Positions 17,750-26,189 of a stretch of 38,571 nt of DNA are shown one piece after another. The notes below the pieces were generated by a model that worked only from the letters and a program-made list of their open reading frames with translations, ran no database searches and had not been told where the DNA came from. Every line of letters starts with the position of its first letter. Position 1 is the first letter of the stretch. Location of the stretch: the NCBI RefSeq assembly GCF_026008495.1, contig NZ_BQUN01000113.1, positions 52,712-91,282 of the forward strand, read 5' to 3'. The position numbers were made by a program, and so were the translations under genes. The stretch comes from Streptomyces sp. A012304. Its GTDB lineage: Bacteria > Actinomycetota > Actinomycetes > Streptomycetales > Streptomycetaceae.

Positions 17750-19837
17750 GTGGGCACAGGACGTTGGCGGCGGGCCGTCAGCCAGGCCGGGCGGAGCGTC
17801 GCGGTGTGGGGTGTGTCCACGATCACAATGCTGGTGCTGGCCGGCATCCTGCCGGACTTCCGCCTCCAGTCGCCCGACGGCGACAGCTCCACCACCATCG
17901 CCGTCACCGCCGCCATCGGCGCCGGAGTCTTCGGTCTTCTCTCCGCCCTGGTGTGGCCGCTGCTGGTGCGGCTGCTGCTGCTCGTGCCGGCCCTCGTCCT
18001 CGGCCTGCTGGTGTTCTTCCTCAACGGCTCGCTGCTGCTGCTCGCCCTGCGGCTGACCCCCTCCGGGGAGAGCGAGGCGGCCCCCGAGACCGCTGTCATC
18101 GTCGCCGCGGTGATGTCCGCCGTGGCCTCCGCGACCGGCGCCGCGCTGGCCGTCCGCGACGACGACGCCTACCGGCGCCGCCTGTACCGCCTCGCCGACC
18201 GCCGCCGCGGCAGCGGGCCGGCCTGCCCCGCCACCCCCGGCACCCTCTTCCTGCAACTCGACGGCGTCGGTTACGACGTCCTGGACACCGCCGTCGGCAA
18301 GGGCCTGATGCCGACCGTCGCCCGCTGGCTCGGCCACGACCCGGACGGTTCGGCGCACCCCCGCCCCACCCACCGCCTCACCCCCTGGCGCACCGACTGG
18401 TCCAGCCAGACCGGCGCCAGCCAGCTCGGCATCCTGCACGGCAGCAACCACGACGTCCCCGCCTTCCGCTGGTACGAGAAGGACACCCGGGAGGTCATGG
18501 TCTGCAACCGGCCCACCAGCGCCGCGGAACTCCAGCGCCGTGCCGTCCGGCACACCGGCGACGGCGGACTGCTCTCCGCCGACGGCGCCAGCCGCGGCAA
18601 CCTCTTCGGCGGCGGCGCCGACCAACAGGCCCTGGTGCTGTCCATCGCCGCCCGGCGGCGCAGCCGCGAGACCCGCTCCCGGGCCGGCTACTTCGCGTAC
18701 TTCTCCGACCCGGCCAACGCCGTGCGCACCGCCCTGTCGTTCGTCGCCGAGGTCGGCCGCGAGATCGGGCAGTCCACCCGCGCCCGCCTGGCCAAGCAGC
18801 GCCCGCGCGTGGCACGCGGCGGCCTCTACCCCTTCGTGCGGGCCTTCGCCACCGTCGTCGAACGGGACGTCGTCGTGGCGGCCGTCATGGGCGACATGCT
18901 CGCCGGCCGCACCGCCGTCTACGCCGACCTCGTCGCCTACGACGAGGTCGCCCACCACTCCGGGCCGCTCAGCCGCGACGCCGAGCAGGTCCTCGCCCGC
19001 CTCGACCGGTCGCTCGCCCTCATCGAGAACGTCGCCGAGCACGCGCCCCGCCCGTACCGGATCGTCGTCCTGTCCGACCACGGACAGAGCCCCGGGGAGA
19101 CGTTCCGCGCCCGCTACGGCCTCACCCTCGGCGACCTGGTGCGGGCCGGCTGCGGGCTGCCCGTGCCGCGCCGCGCCGAGCGCACCCACAGCGGCGCCGA
19201 GGCCCGCGCGGCCGTCCGGGCGGCGTTGCGCCGGCCCGTCGAGGAGGCCGGCGAAGAGCACCGCCCGTCCCGCGACTCCGAGCCGATCGTGCTGGCCTCG
19301 GGCAACCTGGGCCTGATCTCCTTCCCGGACGTCCCGCACCGGATGAGCAAGGAGGAGATCGACGCCCGCCACCCCGCCCTGCTGCCCACGCTCGCCAACC
19401 ACCCCGGCATCGGCTTCCTGCTGGTGCGCAGCGAGGAGCACGGCGGGGTCGTGCTCGGCGCGTACAACACGGAGATCCCCCTGGACCGGCTCGACGAGGA
19501 ACCGGGCCCGCTCGCCGGGTTCGGCCCGGGAGCCGTCGACGCCGTCCGCCGCACCCACTCCTTCCCGCACACCGCCGACATCATGGTCAACTCCTTCCAC
19601 GACCCGGCCGACGGCGAGGTCCTCGCCTTCGAGGAGCAGATCGGCTCGCACGGCGGCCTCGGCGGCGCCCAGGGCAGGCCGTTCCTGCTGTCCCCGCTCG
19701 CCCTGACCGCACCCGTCGAGGACGGCGAGGACCTGATCGGCGCCGAGCACGTCCACCGCGTGCTGCGCCGCTGGCTGCGCGACTCCAACGGGCCGCAGGT
19801 GCCGGTGGAGACGGCGCCGGAGGAGCGCGCCGCCTGA
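17750..19837 (+). CDS. Membrane-anchored type I phosphodiesterase/alkaline phosphatase superfamily protein
   Basis: Protein of 695 residues. The N-terminal part has about four membrane helices (VSTITMLVLAGIL, then IGAGVFGLLSALVWPLLVRL, LLVFFLNGSLLLLALRL and VIVAAVMSAVASATG), similar to small phage-holin-family membrane modules. From about residue 165 follows a nucleotide-pyrophosphatase/phosphodiesterase fold with the two-metal ligand set visible: LQLDGVGYD, the Ser/Thr region WSSQTGASQLGILHG, YDEVAHHSG, LSDHGQSPG, and late SHGGLGG. This suggests a phosphate ester or phosphodiester hydrolase facing one side of the membrane. The GTG at 17750 is chosen because AGGTGG precedes it by 8 bases; the upstream frame overlaps repeats. 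The substrate is unknown. It is not in an evident operon: 146 bases separate it from the OsmC gene. Confidence 0.82.
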   Translation: MGTGRWRRAVSQAGRSVAVWGVSTITMLVLAGILPDFRLQSPDGDSSTTIAVTAAIGAGVFGLLSALVWPLLVRLLLLVPALVLGLLVFFLNGSLLLLALRLTPSGESEAAPETAVIVAAVMSAVASATGAALAVRDDDAYRRRLYRLADRRRGSGPACPATPGTLFLQLDGVGYDVLDTAVGKGLMPTVARWLGHDPDGSAHPRPTHRLTPWRTDWSSQTGASQLGILHGSNHDVPAFRWYEKDTREVMVCNRPTSAAELQRRAVRHTGDGGLLSADGASRGNLFGGGADQQALVLSIAARRRSRETRSRAGYFAYFSDPANAVRTALSFVAEVGREIGQSTRARLAKQRPRVARGGLYPFVRAFATVVERDVVVAAVMGDMLAGRTAVYADLVAYDEVAHHSGPLSRDAEQVLARLDRSLALIENVAEHAPRPYRIVVLSDHGQSPGETFRARYGLTLGDLVRAGCGLPVPRRAERTHSGAEARAAVRAALRRPVEEAGEEHRPSRDSEPIVLASGNLGLISFPDVPHRMSKEEIDARHPALLPTLANHPGIGFLLVRSEEHGGVVLGAYNTEIPLDRLDEEPGPLAGFGPGAVDAVRRTHSFPHTADIMVNSFHDPADGEVLAFEEQIGSHGGLGGAQGRPFLLSPLALTAPVEDGEDLIGAEHVHRVLRRWLRDSNGPQVPVETAPEERAA

Positions 19838-19983
19838 AACGAGCACGCGCATCCGAGCCGCCAGGGCCGTCAACTGCCGTTCACCGCGCGTGGGAGGGTC
19901 CGCCGCGTGCGGTGAGACGGAGTGTGATCGGATGGGGGCACGGACACCCGTTCCGACGGGACACCCACGCGAAAGGAATAACC

Positions 19984-20412
19984 GTGGCCACCACGCGCTC
20001 CGCACACACCGTCTGGGAAGGCAGCCTGATCGAGGGCAACGGCGTCGTCACCTTCGACTCCTCCGGTGCCATCGGCGAGCAGCCCGTGACGTGGGCCGCA
20101 CGCACCCAGGAGGCGAACGGCAAGACCAGCCCCGAGGAGCTGATCGCCGCCGCCCACTCCAGCTGCTTCTCGATGGCCTTCTCGCACGCCCTGGCCGGGG
20201 CCGGCACCCCGCCCACCAAGCTCGTCACCTCGGCCGACGTCACCTTCCAGCCGGGTGAGGGCATCACCGGCATCCACCTCACCGTGGAGGGCACCGTCCC
20301 GGGCCTGGACGAGGACGCCTTCCTCGCCGCCGCCGAGCAGGCCAAGGTCAACTGCCCGGTCAGCCAGGCCCTGAAGGCCGTGCCGATCACGCTGTCGGCG
20401 AAGCTCGCCTGA
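19984..20412 (+). CDS. OsmC/Ohr family peroxiredoxin
   Basis: Protein of 142 residues of the OsmC branch that reduces organic hydroperoxides in the cytosol using a pair of reactive cysteines. Both are visible: C61 in AAHSSCFSMAF and C124 in KVNCPVSQAL. The N-terminus HTVWEGSLIEGNGVVTF and the ISP-type TSPEELIAAAH motif are typical. It starts with GTG at 19984 after AAAGGA, 7 bases away. The stop is followed by a strong 14-bp inverted repeat that acts as terminator. It fits the surrounding oxidative/osmotic stress theme, although no GGGTAC promoter was found directly upstream. Confidence 0.92.
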   Translation: MATTRSAHTVWEGSLIEGNGVVTFDSSGAIGEQPVTWAARTQEANGKTSPEELIAAAHSSCFSMAFSHALAGAGTPPTKLVTSADVTFQPGEGITGIHLTVEGTVPGLDEDAFLAAAEQAKVNCPVSQALKAVPITLSAKLA

Positions 20413-20437
20413 CACCGCTCCGCCCGCGACCGCGGGA

Positions 20438-20476
20438 CGAACCGGCCGGTCGCACACCCTGTGACCGGCCGGTTCG
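20438..20476. terminator. Strong hairpin after osmC-like gene
   Basis: CGAACCGGCCGGTC (20438-20451) and GACCGGCCGGTTCG (20463-20476) form a perfect 14-bp stem with an 11-base loop, 25 bases after the OsmC stop. GGCCGGTTCGCG appears once more at 20510-20521, so part of the arm is duplicated downstream. Confidence 0.75.
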
Positions 20477-20514
20477 CGTGAGGAGGGGCCGGTGCGTCCG
20501 GGGAGGGGCGGCCG

Positions 20515-20540
20515 GTTCGCGCGGGGGAGCGGTCGGGTAT
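20515..20540 (+). promoter_or_regulatory. Possible SigB-type promoter for GDPD gene
   Basis: GTTC (20515-20518), a 16-base spacer and GGGTAT (20535-20540) resemble the SigB consensus GTTT-N14-16-GGGTAT, with one mismatch at -35. It lies 42 bases upstream of the ATG at 20583. Confidence 0.35.
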
Positions 20541-20582
20541 AGAGGGGCGGAAGCAACGGCCCCGGCGCCCGAAGGGACACGC

Positions 20583-21341
20583 ATGCCGTCACGACCTGCC
20601 GTCTCCGCCCACCGCGGCGGCTCCGAGCGCTGTGGCCCCGCCACCCGCGAGGCCTACGAGGACGCGCTCGCCTCCGGAGCCGAGTACGTCGAGTTCGACA
20701 TCCGGCGCACCGCCGACGGCGTGTTCGTCGTCCACCACGACCCGCGCGTGGGCCCGGCGGGACCACCACTGTCGGCGATCACCCATGCCGAGCTGTGCGC
20801 ACGCGCCGGGTACGCCGTACCCGTCGTCGAGGAGGTCATGGCCCTGGCCGCCGGGCGGCTGGTGGGACACCTCGACCTGAAGGAGACCGGGTACGAGCGT
20901 GAGGTGATCGACCTGGCGGTGGCGCTGCTCGGCCGGGACGGGTTCGTCGCCACCACTCTGGAGGATCGTTCCGTCGCCGAGATCACCCGGTCCTTCCCCG
21001 GGGTGCGCACCGCCCTGTCGCTGGGGCGCGACCGCCGGGAGATCGCGCCCGCCCGGCTGGCGGCGACCCGGGCCGGTGAGCTGTTCCCGCTGCGCCGCCT
21101 GCGTGCCTGCGGGGCGCACGGGGTCGCCGTGCACCAGCGGCTGGCCCGCGCCACCGTGCTGCGCGGAGCGGCCCGCAACGGCCTGTTCACCATGGTGTGG
21201 ACGGTCAACGACGACGCCGGCCTGCGGGCCTTCCTGGCCGACGGGCGGGTCGACGTGCTGATCACCGACCGGCCGCGGCGGGCCGTGGAGCTGCGCGGGG
21301 ATCCGCATCGAAACCTCGCCGCGGGGCACCTGTCATCGTGA
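20583..21341 (+). CDS. Glycerophosphodiester phosphodiesterase (GDPD family)
   Basis: Protein of 252 residues with the GDPD TIM-barrel signature: AHRGG at the start, EYVEFDIRRTADGVFVVHHD (metal ligands E and D, catalytic H), GRLVGHLDLKE, and the closing VWTVNDDAGLRAFLADGRVD followed by ITDRP. GDPDs hydrolyse glycerophosphodiesters to glycerol-3-phosphate and an alcohol. The usual ENT after the HRG motif is replaced by ERCGPAT, so substrate preference may differ. No signal peptide, hence a cytosolic form. ATG 20583 has GAAGGG upstream. It has a SigB-type promoter-like sequence, and a strong terminator separates it from the OsmC gene. Confidence 0.87.
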   Translation: MPSRPAVSAHRGGSERCGPATREAYEDALASGAEYVEFDIRRTADGVFVVHHDPRVGPAGPPLSAITHAELCARAGYAVPVVEEVMALAAGRLVGHLDLKETGYEREVIDLAVALLGRDGFVATTLEDRSVAEITRSFPGVRTALSLGRDRREIAPARLAATRAGELFPLRRLRACGAHGVAVHQRLARATVLRGAARNGLFTMVWTVNDDAGLRAFLADGRVDVLITDRPRRAVELRGDPHRNLAAGHLSS

Positions 21342-21434
21342 GCTCCTGACCTCGGCGGGCCATGGACGCGAGTCCGCTCCCGCTGTGTGCCGGGAGGCGT
21401 CGAGCGCGGGGCTCCCTGGCGGAAGGGGACAGCG

Positions 21435-23306
21435 ATGGGACGTCCGGTCGGGATCGATCTCGGGACCACGAACTCGGTGGTGGCCGTGCTGGAGGGCGGC
21501 GAACCCACGGTCATCGCGAACGCTGAGGGGGCGAGGACCACCCCGTCGGTCGTGGCCTTCGCCAAGAACGGCGAGGTGCTCGTCGGGGAGGTCGCCAAGC
21601 GGCAGGCGGTCACCAACGTCGACCGCACCGCCCGGTCCGTGAAACGCCACATGGGCGACGCCCACTGGCGCTTCCCCGAGCAGGGCTCCGTCGACGGCAC
21701 CCGCTACCGCGCCCAGGAGCTGTCCGCCCGCGTCCTGCAGAAACTGAAGCGGGACGCCGAGTCCTACCTGGGCGAGGACGTCACCGACGCGGTGATCACC
21801 GTGCCCGCCTACTTCGACGACACCCAGCGGCAGGCCACCAAGGAGGCCGGGGAGATCGCCGGGCTGAAGGTGCTGCGGATCATCAACGAGCCGACCGCCG
21901 CCGCCCTCGCCTACGGCCTCGACCGCGGCGAGGAGCAGACCGTGCTCGTCTTCGACCTCGGCGGCGGCACCTTCGACGTGTCCCTCCTGGAGATCGGCGA
22001 CGGCGTCATCGAGGTCAAGGCCACCAACGGCGACACCCACCTCGGCGGCGACGACTGGGACCAGCGGATCGTCGAGCACCTGGTGAAGAAGTTCAAGGGC
22101 CAGAACGGCATCGACCTCTCCGGCGACAAGATGGCGCTGCAACGGCTGCGCGAGGGCGCCGAGAAGGCGAAGATCGAACTGTCCTCGTCCTCCGAGACGA
22201 CCATCAACCTGCCCTACATCACCGCCTCCGCCGAGGGCCCCCTCCACCTCGACGAGAAACTGACGCGCGCTCAGTTCCAGGAGCTCACCGCCGACCTGCT
22301 CGACCGCTGCCGGACGCCCTTCGATCAGGCCGTGAAGGACGCGGGCATCAAGCTGTCCGCGATCGATCACGTCATCCTGGTCGGCGGCTCCACCCGAATG
22401 CCCGCGGTGACCGATCTGGTACGGGAGTTGACCGGAAAGGACCCGCACAAGGGCGTCAACCCCGACGAGGTGGTGGCCGTCGGCGCCGCCCTCCAGGCCG
22501 GCGTCATCCGCGGCGACGTCAAGGACGTCCTGCTGCTCGACGTGACCCCGCTCTCCCTCGGCATCGAGACCAAGGGCGGCATCATGACCAGGCTCATCGA
22601 GCGCAACACCACGATCCCCACCCGGCGTTCGGAGATCTTCACCACGGCCACCGACAACCAGCCCTCCGTCGGCATCCAGGTCTACCAGGGCGAACGCGAG
22701 ATCGCCGCGTACAACAAGAAGCTCGGCGTCTTCGACCTCACCGGACTGCCGCCGTCCCCGCGCGGGGTGCCGCAGATCGAGGTGGCCTTCGACATCGACG
22801 CCAACGGCATCATGCACGTCTCCGCGAAGGACCTCGCCACCGGCCGCGAACAGAAGATGACCGTCACCGGCGGCTCCGCCCTGCCCAAGGAGGACATCGA
22901 CCGCATGATGCGGGAGGCGGAGCAGTACGCGCAGGAGGACCGGCGGCGCCGGGAGGAGGCCGAGACCCGCAACCAGGCCGAGCAACTCGTCTACCAGACC
23001 GAGAAGTTCCTGCGGGACAACACCGACCGGGTACCGGCCGACACCCGGGGCGAGGTCGAGACGGCCGCCGCGGAGGTCAAGCGGCTGCTGGCGGAGAACG
23101 CCGGCACCGACGCCCTGCGCGACGGCGTCGACAAGCTCGCCGCCGTCAGCCAGAAGATGGGCCAGGCGATGTACGCCCAGGCCGCCGACCAGCGGCAGCC
23201 GACCGCCGAGGAGCACACCTCGCCGCAGGACGACGACCAGGTCGTCGACGCGGAGATCGTCGACGAGGACCGCGACGAACGGGACAGGCGGGGCGGAGCC
23301 GCCTGA
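21435..23306 (+). CDS. dnaK: DnaK (Hsp70) chaperone, stand-alone paralogue
   Basis: Hsp70 chaperone of 623 residues. It has the ATPase domain (GIDLGTTNSVVAVLEGGEPT at the start, FDLGGGTFDVSLLEIGDG, and VILVGGSTRMPAV), the linker DVLLLDVTPLSLGIETKG, the substrate-binding domain, and a lid ending in DDDQVVDAEIVDEDRDERD instead of the long acidic tail of the main protein. It has no grpE, dnaJ or hspR neighbour, so it is probably a second dnaK rather than the main operon copy. One region (GDAHWRFPEQGSVDGTRYRA) differs from the usual actinobacterial sequence. No HspR-type inverted repeat was seen upstream. ATG 21435 has GGAAGGGGAC. It may serve a stress-specific client set, but this is inferred. 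Confidence 0.93.
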   Translation: MGRPVGIDLGTTNSVVAVLEGGEPTVIANAEGARTTPSVVAFAKNGEVLVGEVAKRQAVTNVDRTARSVKRHMGDAHWRFPEQGSVDGTRYRAQELSARVLQKLKRDAESYLGEDVTDAVITVPAYFDDTQRQATKEAGEIAGLKVLRIINEPTAAALAYGLDRGEEQTVLVFDLGGGTFDVSLLEIGDGVIEVKATNGDTHLGGDDWDQRIVEHLVKKFKGQNGIDLSGDKMALQRLREGAEKAKIELSSSSETTINLPYITASAEGPLHLDEKLTRAQFQELTADLLDRCRTPFDQAVKDAGIKLSAIDHVILVGGSTRMPAVTDLVRELTGKDPHKGVNPDEVVAVGAALQAGVIRGDVKDVLLLDVTPLSLGIETKGGIMTRLIERNTTIPTRRSEIFTTATDNQPSVGIQVYQGEREIAAYNKKLGVFDLTGLPPSPRGVPQIEVAFDIDANGIMHVSAKDLATGREQKMTVTGGSALPKEDIDRMMREAEQYAQEDRRRREEAETRNQAEQLVYQTEKFLRDNTDRVPADTRGEVETAAAEVKRLLAENAGTDALRDGVDKLAAVSQKMGQAMYAQAADQRQPTAEEHTSPQDDDQVVDAEIVDEDRDERDRRGGAA

Positions 23307-23336
23307 CGCGCGGACGGCGCGCGCCGGGGGCCCCGG

Positions 23337-24200
23337 TCACAGGTCGCCGCGGAACTCCCGCAGCAGCTGCTCGGTGCGCCGCGCCGACGCGGCGTGCGTC
23401 GTCAGATGGTCGAGGACCTCCAGGTGCGCGGAGACCTCCTTGCGCGAGTCCAGGTACAGGGCGCCGGAGACGTACTCGGTGACGACCATGTCGGGCAGTT
23501 CCGGCTCGGCGAACCGGAACAGCGAGAACGGCGCCGACAGCCCCGGGTGCGGCCCGCTCGCGAACTCGGCGATCTGCAGGGTGACCCGGTCGTGCCCGGC
23601 GTACTCCAGCAGCTTGTCGATCTGTTCGTACATGACGGCGGCGTCGACGCTCACCGGGCGGCGCAGCACCGTCTCCTCCATCACCACCCACAGGTGGGGC
23701 GGGTTCGCGCCGTCGAGCAGCCGCTGCCGGGCCATGCGCAGCGACACGTGCCGTTCCAGCGCCTCCGGGCTAGTCTGCCCCACCGTCCCGGCCTCCAGGA
23801 CGGCCCGCGCGTACGCCTCCGTCTGGAGCAGCCCCGGCACGAAGTGCGGCTCGTAGGAGCGGATCAGCCGGGCCGCGCCCTCCAGGCTCACGTACAGGCT
23901 GAACCACTCCGGCAGCACGTCGTGGAACCGCTGCCACCAGCCCGGCCGGTTCGCCTCCTCGGCGAGGTCGACGAACGCGCGCGCCTCGTCCTCCGGCACC
24001 CCGTACGTCTCCAGCAGCACCTGCACGTACGGGATCTTCAACGAGACCTCGGCCGTCTCCATGCGCCGTACGGTCGCGGGGGCGACGCGCAGGGCGCGGG
24101 CCGCCTCCTCGCGGCCGAGGCCCGCCGCCTCACGCAGCTCCTGCAACCGCCTGCCGAGTACCACCTGGCCCACCGTGGGCGCGGGCCGCCGTTCACTCAC
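23337..24200 (-). CDS. XRE-family regulator with DUF5753-like domain
   Basis: Protein of 287 residues. The N-terminal helix-turn-helix (VLGRRLQELREAAGLGREEA, then LRVAPATVRRMETAEV) is followed by a C-terminal DUF5753-like domain, whose hallmark is EPHFVPGLLQTEAYARAVL followed by RMARQRLL and VMEETVLRR. Hundreds of such regulators occur per Streptomyces genome, usually beside a small DUF397 protein; here no DUF397 gene is adjacent. It starts with GTG at 24200, with GGGGAG 8 bases upstream. It is convergent with dnaK and divergent from the next membrane protein. Its ligand and target are unknown. Confidence 0.88.
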   Translation of the reverse strand: MSERRPAPTVGQVVLGRRLQELREAAGLGREEAARALRVAPATVRRMETAEVSLKIPYVQVLLETYGVPEDEARAFVDLAEEANRPGWWQRFHDVLPEWFSLYVSLEGAARLIRSYEPHFVPGLLQTEAYARAVLEAGTVGQTSPEALERHVSLRMARQRLLDGANPPHLWVVMEETVLRRPVSVDAAVMYEQIDKLLEYAGHDRVTLQIAEFASGPHPGLSAPFSLFRFAEPELPDMVVTEYVSGALYLDSRKEVSAHLEVLDHLTTHAASARRTEQLLREFRGDL

Positions 24201-24561
24201 GCCACGTCTCCCCTACGTGTCGAGGACGCGGGCCAGTGTGTCATGTTCCGGCCCTGCTCTCACCGGTCCGACGGTGAGGAACTCGCCACCACGGGTGCCC
24301 TCCGGGGCGGCAGGCTCCACAACAGGCCCCCCCGGTGTGCTCCACAGCCGGCCCTCGGAGTGCTCCTCGACAGGCCCCAGGAGGATCCGCGACAGGGCCC
24401 CGAGGGGGTGGCGGGCGCATTACCTCGCGGGTAATCGACCGGGTGCCGGCGCGCGGGGGATCGTGAGGGCACCGGGTTCCGGGCCGGCGCACTCCGGTCC
24501 GGAATCCGGGGCGCCCACCCCGCGCCGCCGCCGACTCGACCACGACGGAGGGTGATTCCCC
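24201..24561. other. 361-bp intergenic region with two inverted repeats
   Basis: No gene seen between the divergent XRE gene and the small membrane protein. It holds CTCACCG (24259-24265) and CGGTGAG (24272-24278), a 7-bp stem with 6-base loop, and the near-palindrome ATTACC-TCGC-GGGTAAT (24419-24435). The latter is relatively AT-rich for this DNA and could be an operator. No recognised promoter was found. Confidence 0.5.
24419..24435. promoter_or_regulatory. Inverted repeat, possible operator
   Basis: ATTACC (24419-24424) and GGGTAAT (24429-24435) are inverted around TCGC. The arms pair over six bases. It lies about 130 bases before the small membrane protein gene and 220 bases from the XRE regulator start. 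Binding protein unknown. Confidence 0.3.
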
Positions 24562-24987
24562 ATGTCCGCCACCCAGCCCACTGCGCTCACCGCCCTGGCC
24601 CGCACCGCCGAGCCGCACACCGCGCTGCGCCGCTTCCTCGCCCTGGACGCCGTGGTGACCGGGGTCAACGGCATCGCCTACCTCGCCGCCTCCGGCCCGC
24701 TCGGCCGTCTCCTCGGCGTGGACTCCGGGCTGCTGCTCGTCCTCGGCCTGGTCCTGGCGGTGTACGGGGCCGGGGTGGGCCTGCTCGCCTCCCGCCCCCA
24801 CCCGGCCACGCTGCCCGTGCGGCTGGTGGTCGAGGGGAACATCGTCTGGTCGGTCCTGAGCCTCGTCGCGCTCACGGTGTGGCTGTCGCCGACCACGGTC
24901 GGTGGGGTGTGGACGGTTCTCCAGGCGCTGACCGTGGCCGGGTTCGCCGGGCTCCAGCACTACGCCCTGAAGGCGCGCCAGAGCTGA
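24562..24987 (+). CDS. Small integral membrane protein, function unknown
   Basis: Protein of 141 residues with about four membrane helices: FLALDAVVTGVNGIAYLAA, then LLLVLGLVLAVYGAGVGLLA, NIVWSVLSLVALTVWL and VLQALTVAGFAGLQHYAL. The N-terminal 25 residues are soluble. Streptomyces genomes encode several paralogues of this type, mostly called hypothetical integral membrane proteins. ATG 24562 is preceded by GGAGGGTGA, 7 to 15 bases upstream. A strong bidirectional hairpin follows the stop. No function can be assigned. Confidence 0.75.
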   Translation: MSATQPTALTALARTAEPHTALRRFLALDAVVTGVNGIAYLAASGPLGRLLGVDSGLLLVLGLVLAVYGAGVGLLASRPHPATLPVRLVVEGNIVWSVLSLVALTVWLSPTTVGGVWTVLQALTVAGFAGLQHYALKARQS

Positions 24988-24996
24988 CCTCCCGCA

Positions 24997-25019
24997 TCGG
25001 CTGACCGGCGGTCAGCCGA
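24997..25019. terminator. Bidirectional hairpin between convergent genes
   Basis: TCGGCTGACC (24997-25006), loop GGC, GGTCAGCCGA (25010-25019): a perfect 10-bp stem. It overlaps the stop codon of the minus-strand MmyB-like regulator gene and follows the plus-strand membrane protein gene by 9 bases. Confidence 0.7.
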
Positions 25020-25896
25020 CCAGGGACTGGAGGTACTTCACCGTCGCCGGGTCGGCCGGGAGCATCGTCTCGATGGCCAGCTCGGCGACGGTCACGTCCA
25101 TGGGCGTGTTGAACGTGGAGATCGACGAGGTGAACGACAGCGTGCGGCCCCCGTGCTCGATCTGCATGGGCAGCGCGAAGTACGGCACCGCCGGGGCCGG
25201 TTCACGGTCCGCGGCGCTCTCCGGCACCGGGTAGGCGGTCACCTCCTCGTACAGCGCCCGCAGCTCGGCCGAGCGGTGCAGGGCGATCTGCCGTTCCATC
25301 TGGGCGAGCAGATGGCCCCGCCACTCGCGCAGATTGCGGATGCGCGGCGCGAGCCCCCGCGGGTGCAGCGTCAGGCGCATCGCGTTGATCGGGGGCGTGA
25401 GCAGGAACTCGGGGACGCCCTCCAGCAGCATGGTGATCCCGCGGTTCGCGGCCTGGACGTCGTACACCGCGTCGACCACCATCGCCGGATACGGCTCGTA
25501 GCCCTGGATCAGCCGCTCCATGCCAGCGCGCAGCGTCTCCAGCGCCGGGTCGTCGAGCGGGGTCTCCCGGTAGTGCGGGGCGTAACCGGCCGCCAGCAGC
25601 AGCGCGTTGCGCTCCCGTACGGGGATGTCGAGGTGCTCGGCCAGCCGCAGGATCATCTCCTCGCTGGGCCGGGACCGGCCGGTCTCGATGAAGCTGATGT
25701 GCCGGGCGGAGGAGTCCGCGCGCAGCGCCAGCTCCAGCTGGCTGACCCGCCGCCGCTCCCGCCAGGCCCGCAGCAGCGGGCCGACACCCTGCCCGGGGCC
25801 CGGTCCGGGGCCGCCCTGTCCGGCGCCCCGCGCGGCATTGCGGACGGCGGGGGCGGCGACGGCGAGGGGCGCGGGGTCGGTCATGCCGGTGGTCAT
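25012..25896 (-). CDS. XRE-family regulator with MmyB-like ligand-binding domain
   Basis: Protein of 294 residues. The HTH domain (RAWRERRRVSQLELALRADS, then SARHISFIETGRSRPSEEM) begins near residue 40, after a Gly/Pro/Ala-rich tail. The C-terminal domain (YEPYPAMVVDAVYDVQAANR, later ALRMTLHPRGLAPRI-like NAMRLTLHPRGL and RNLREWRGHLLAQMERQ) is the MmyB-type pocket, known to bind fatty-acid-like ligands in one structure. Two starts are possible, ATG 25896 or 25884; I choose 25896. Neither has a strong ribosome binding site. A small inverted repeat (25899-25910) touches the start, suggesting autoregulation. Confidence 0.87.
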   Translation of the reverse strand: MTTGMTDPAPLAVAAPAVRNAARGAGQGGPGPGPGQGVGPLLRAWRERRRVSQLELALRADSSARHISFIETGRSRPSEEMILRLAEHLDIPVRERNALLLAAGYAPHYRETPLDDPALETLRAGMERLIQGYEPYPAMVVDAVYDVQAANRGITMLLEGVPEFLLTPPINAMRLTLHPRGLAPRIRNLREWRGHLLAQMERQIALHRSAELRALYEEVTAYPVPESAADREPAPAVPYFALPMQIEHGGRTLSFTSSISTFNTPMDVTVAELAIETMLPADPATVKYLQSLVG

Positions 25897-26189
25897 GCCT
25901 ACGACCGTAGTGGAGAGGCGGGCCGGGCCACGAGCCCGCACCGGCGCGGACCACACGGTCGGCCGCCCGCCGACGGGGCGGCCGGGGGACGGACACCCGG
26001 TGAACACGCGGCCGGGGTACCCGCCGGCCGGGCGTGCGCGAGCAGGTGCCCGCGCCACCCGCAGGCGTATCCGCCCCGCTCCCGGGAAAGCCTTCTGACC
26101 AGGGCCGCCGTCGCCCGGCTGTGGCAGGCTGGACGGGTAGCACGCCCCCCCCCGAGACGGGTACGGGACCCCCACGAAGGGAGCCGGCC
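25897..26189. other. Divergent promoter region
   Basis: 293 bases between the MmyB-like regulator and the pterin dehydratase, divergent. Contains CTACG-AC-CGTAG (25899-25910) at the regulator start. A GGGTAC at 26159-26164 lies 26 bases before the dehydratase ATG but lacks a matching -35. A run of nine or more cytosines is at about 26144-26153. No gene seen. Confidence 0.5.

Noticed and set aside
17731..20412. Continuous plus-strand frame from the phosphodiesterase into the osmC-like gene
   Set aside because: The frame is the third-position shadow of the phosphodiesterase gene; only its last part, from GTG 19984, is the real OsmC gene.
26159..26164. GGGTAC before the pterin dehydratase as a SigB promoter
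   Set aside because: No GNNT at 14-16 bases upstream; the -10 alone is weak evidence.
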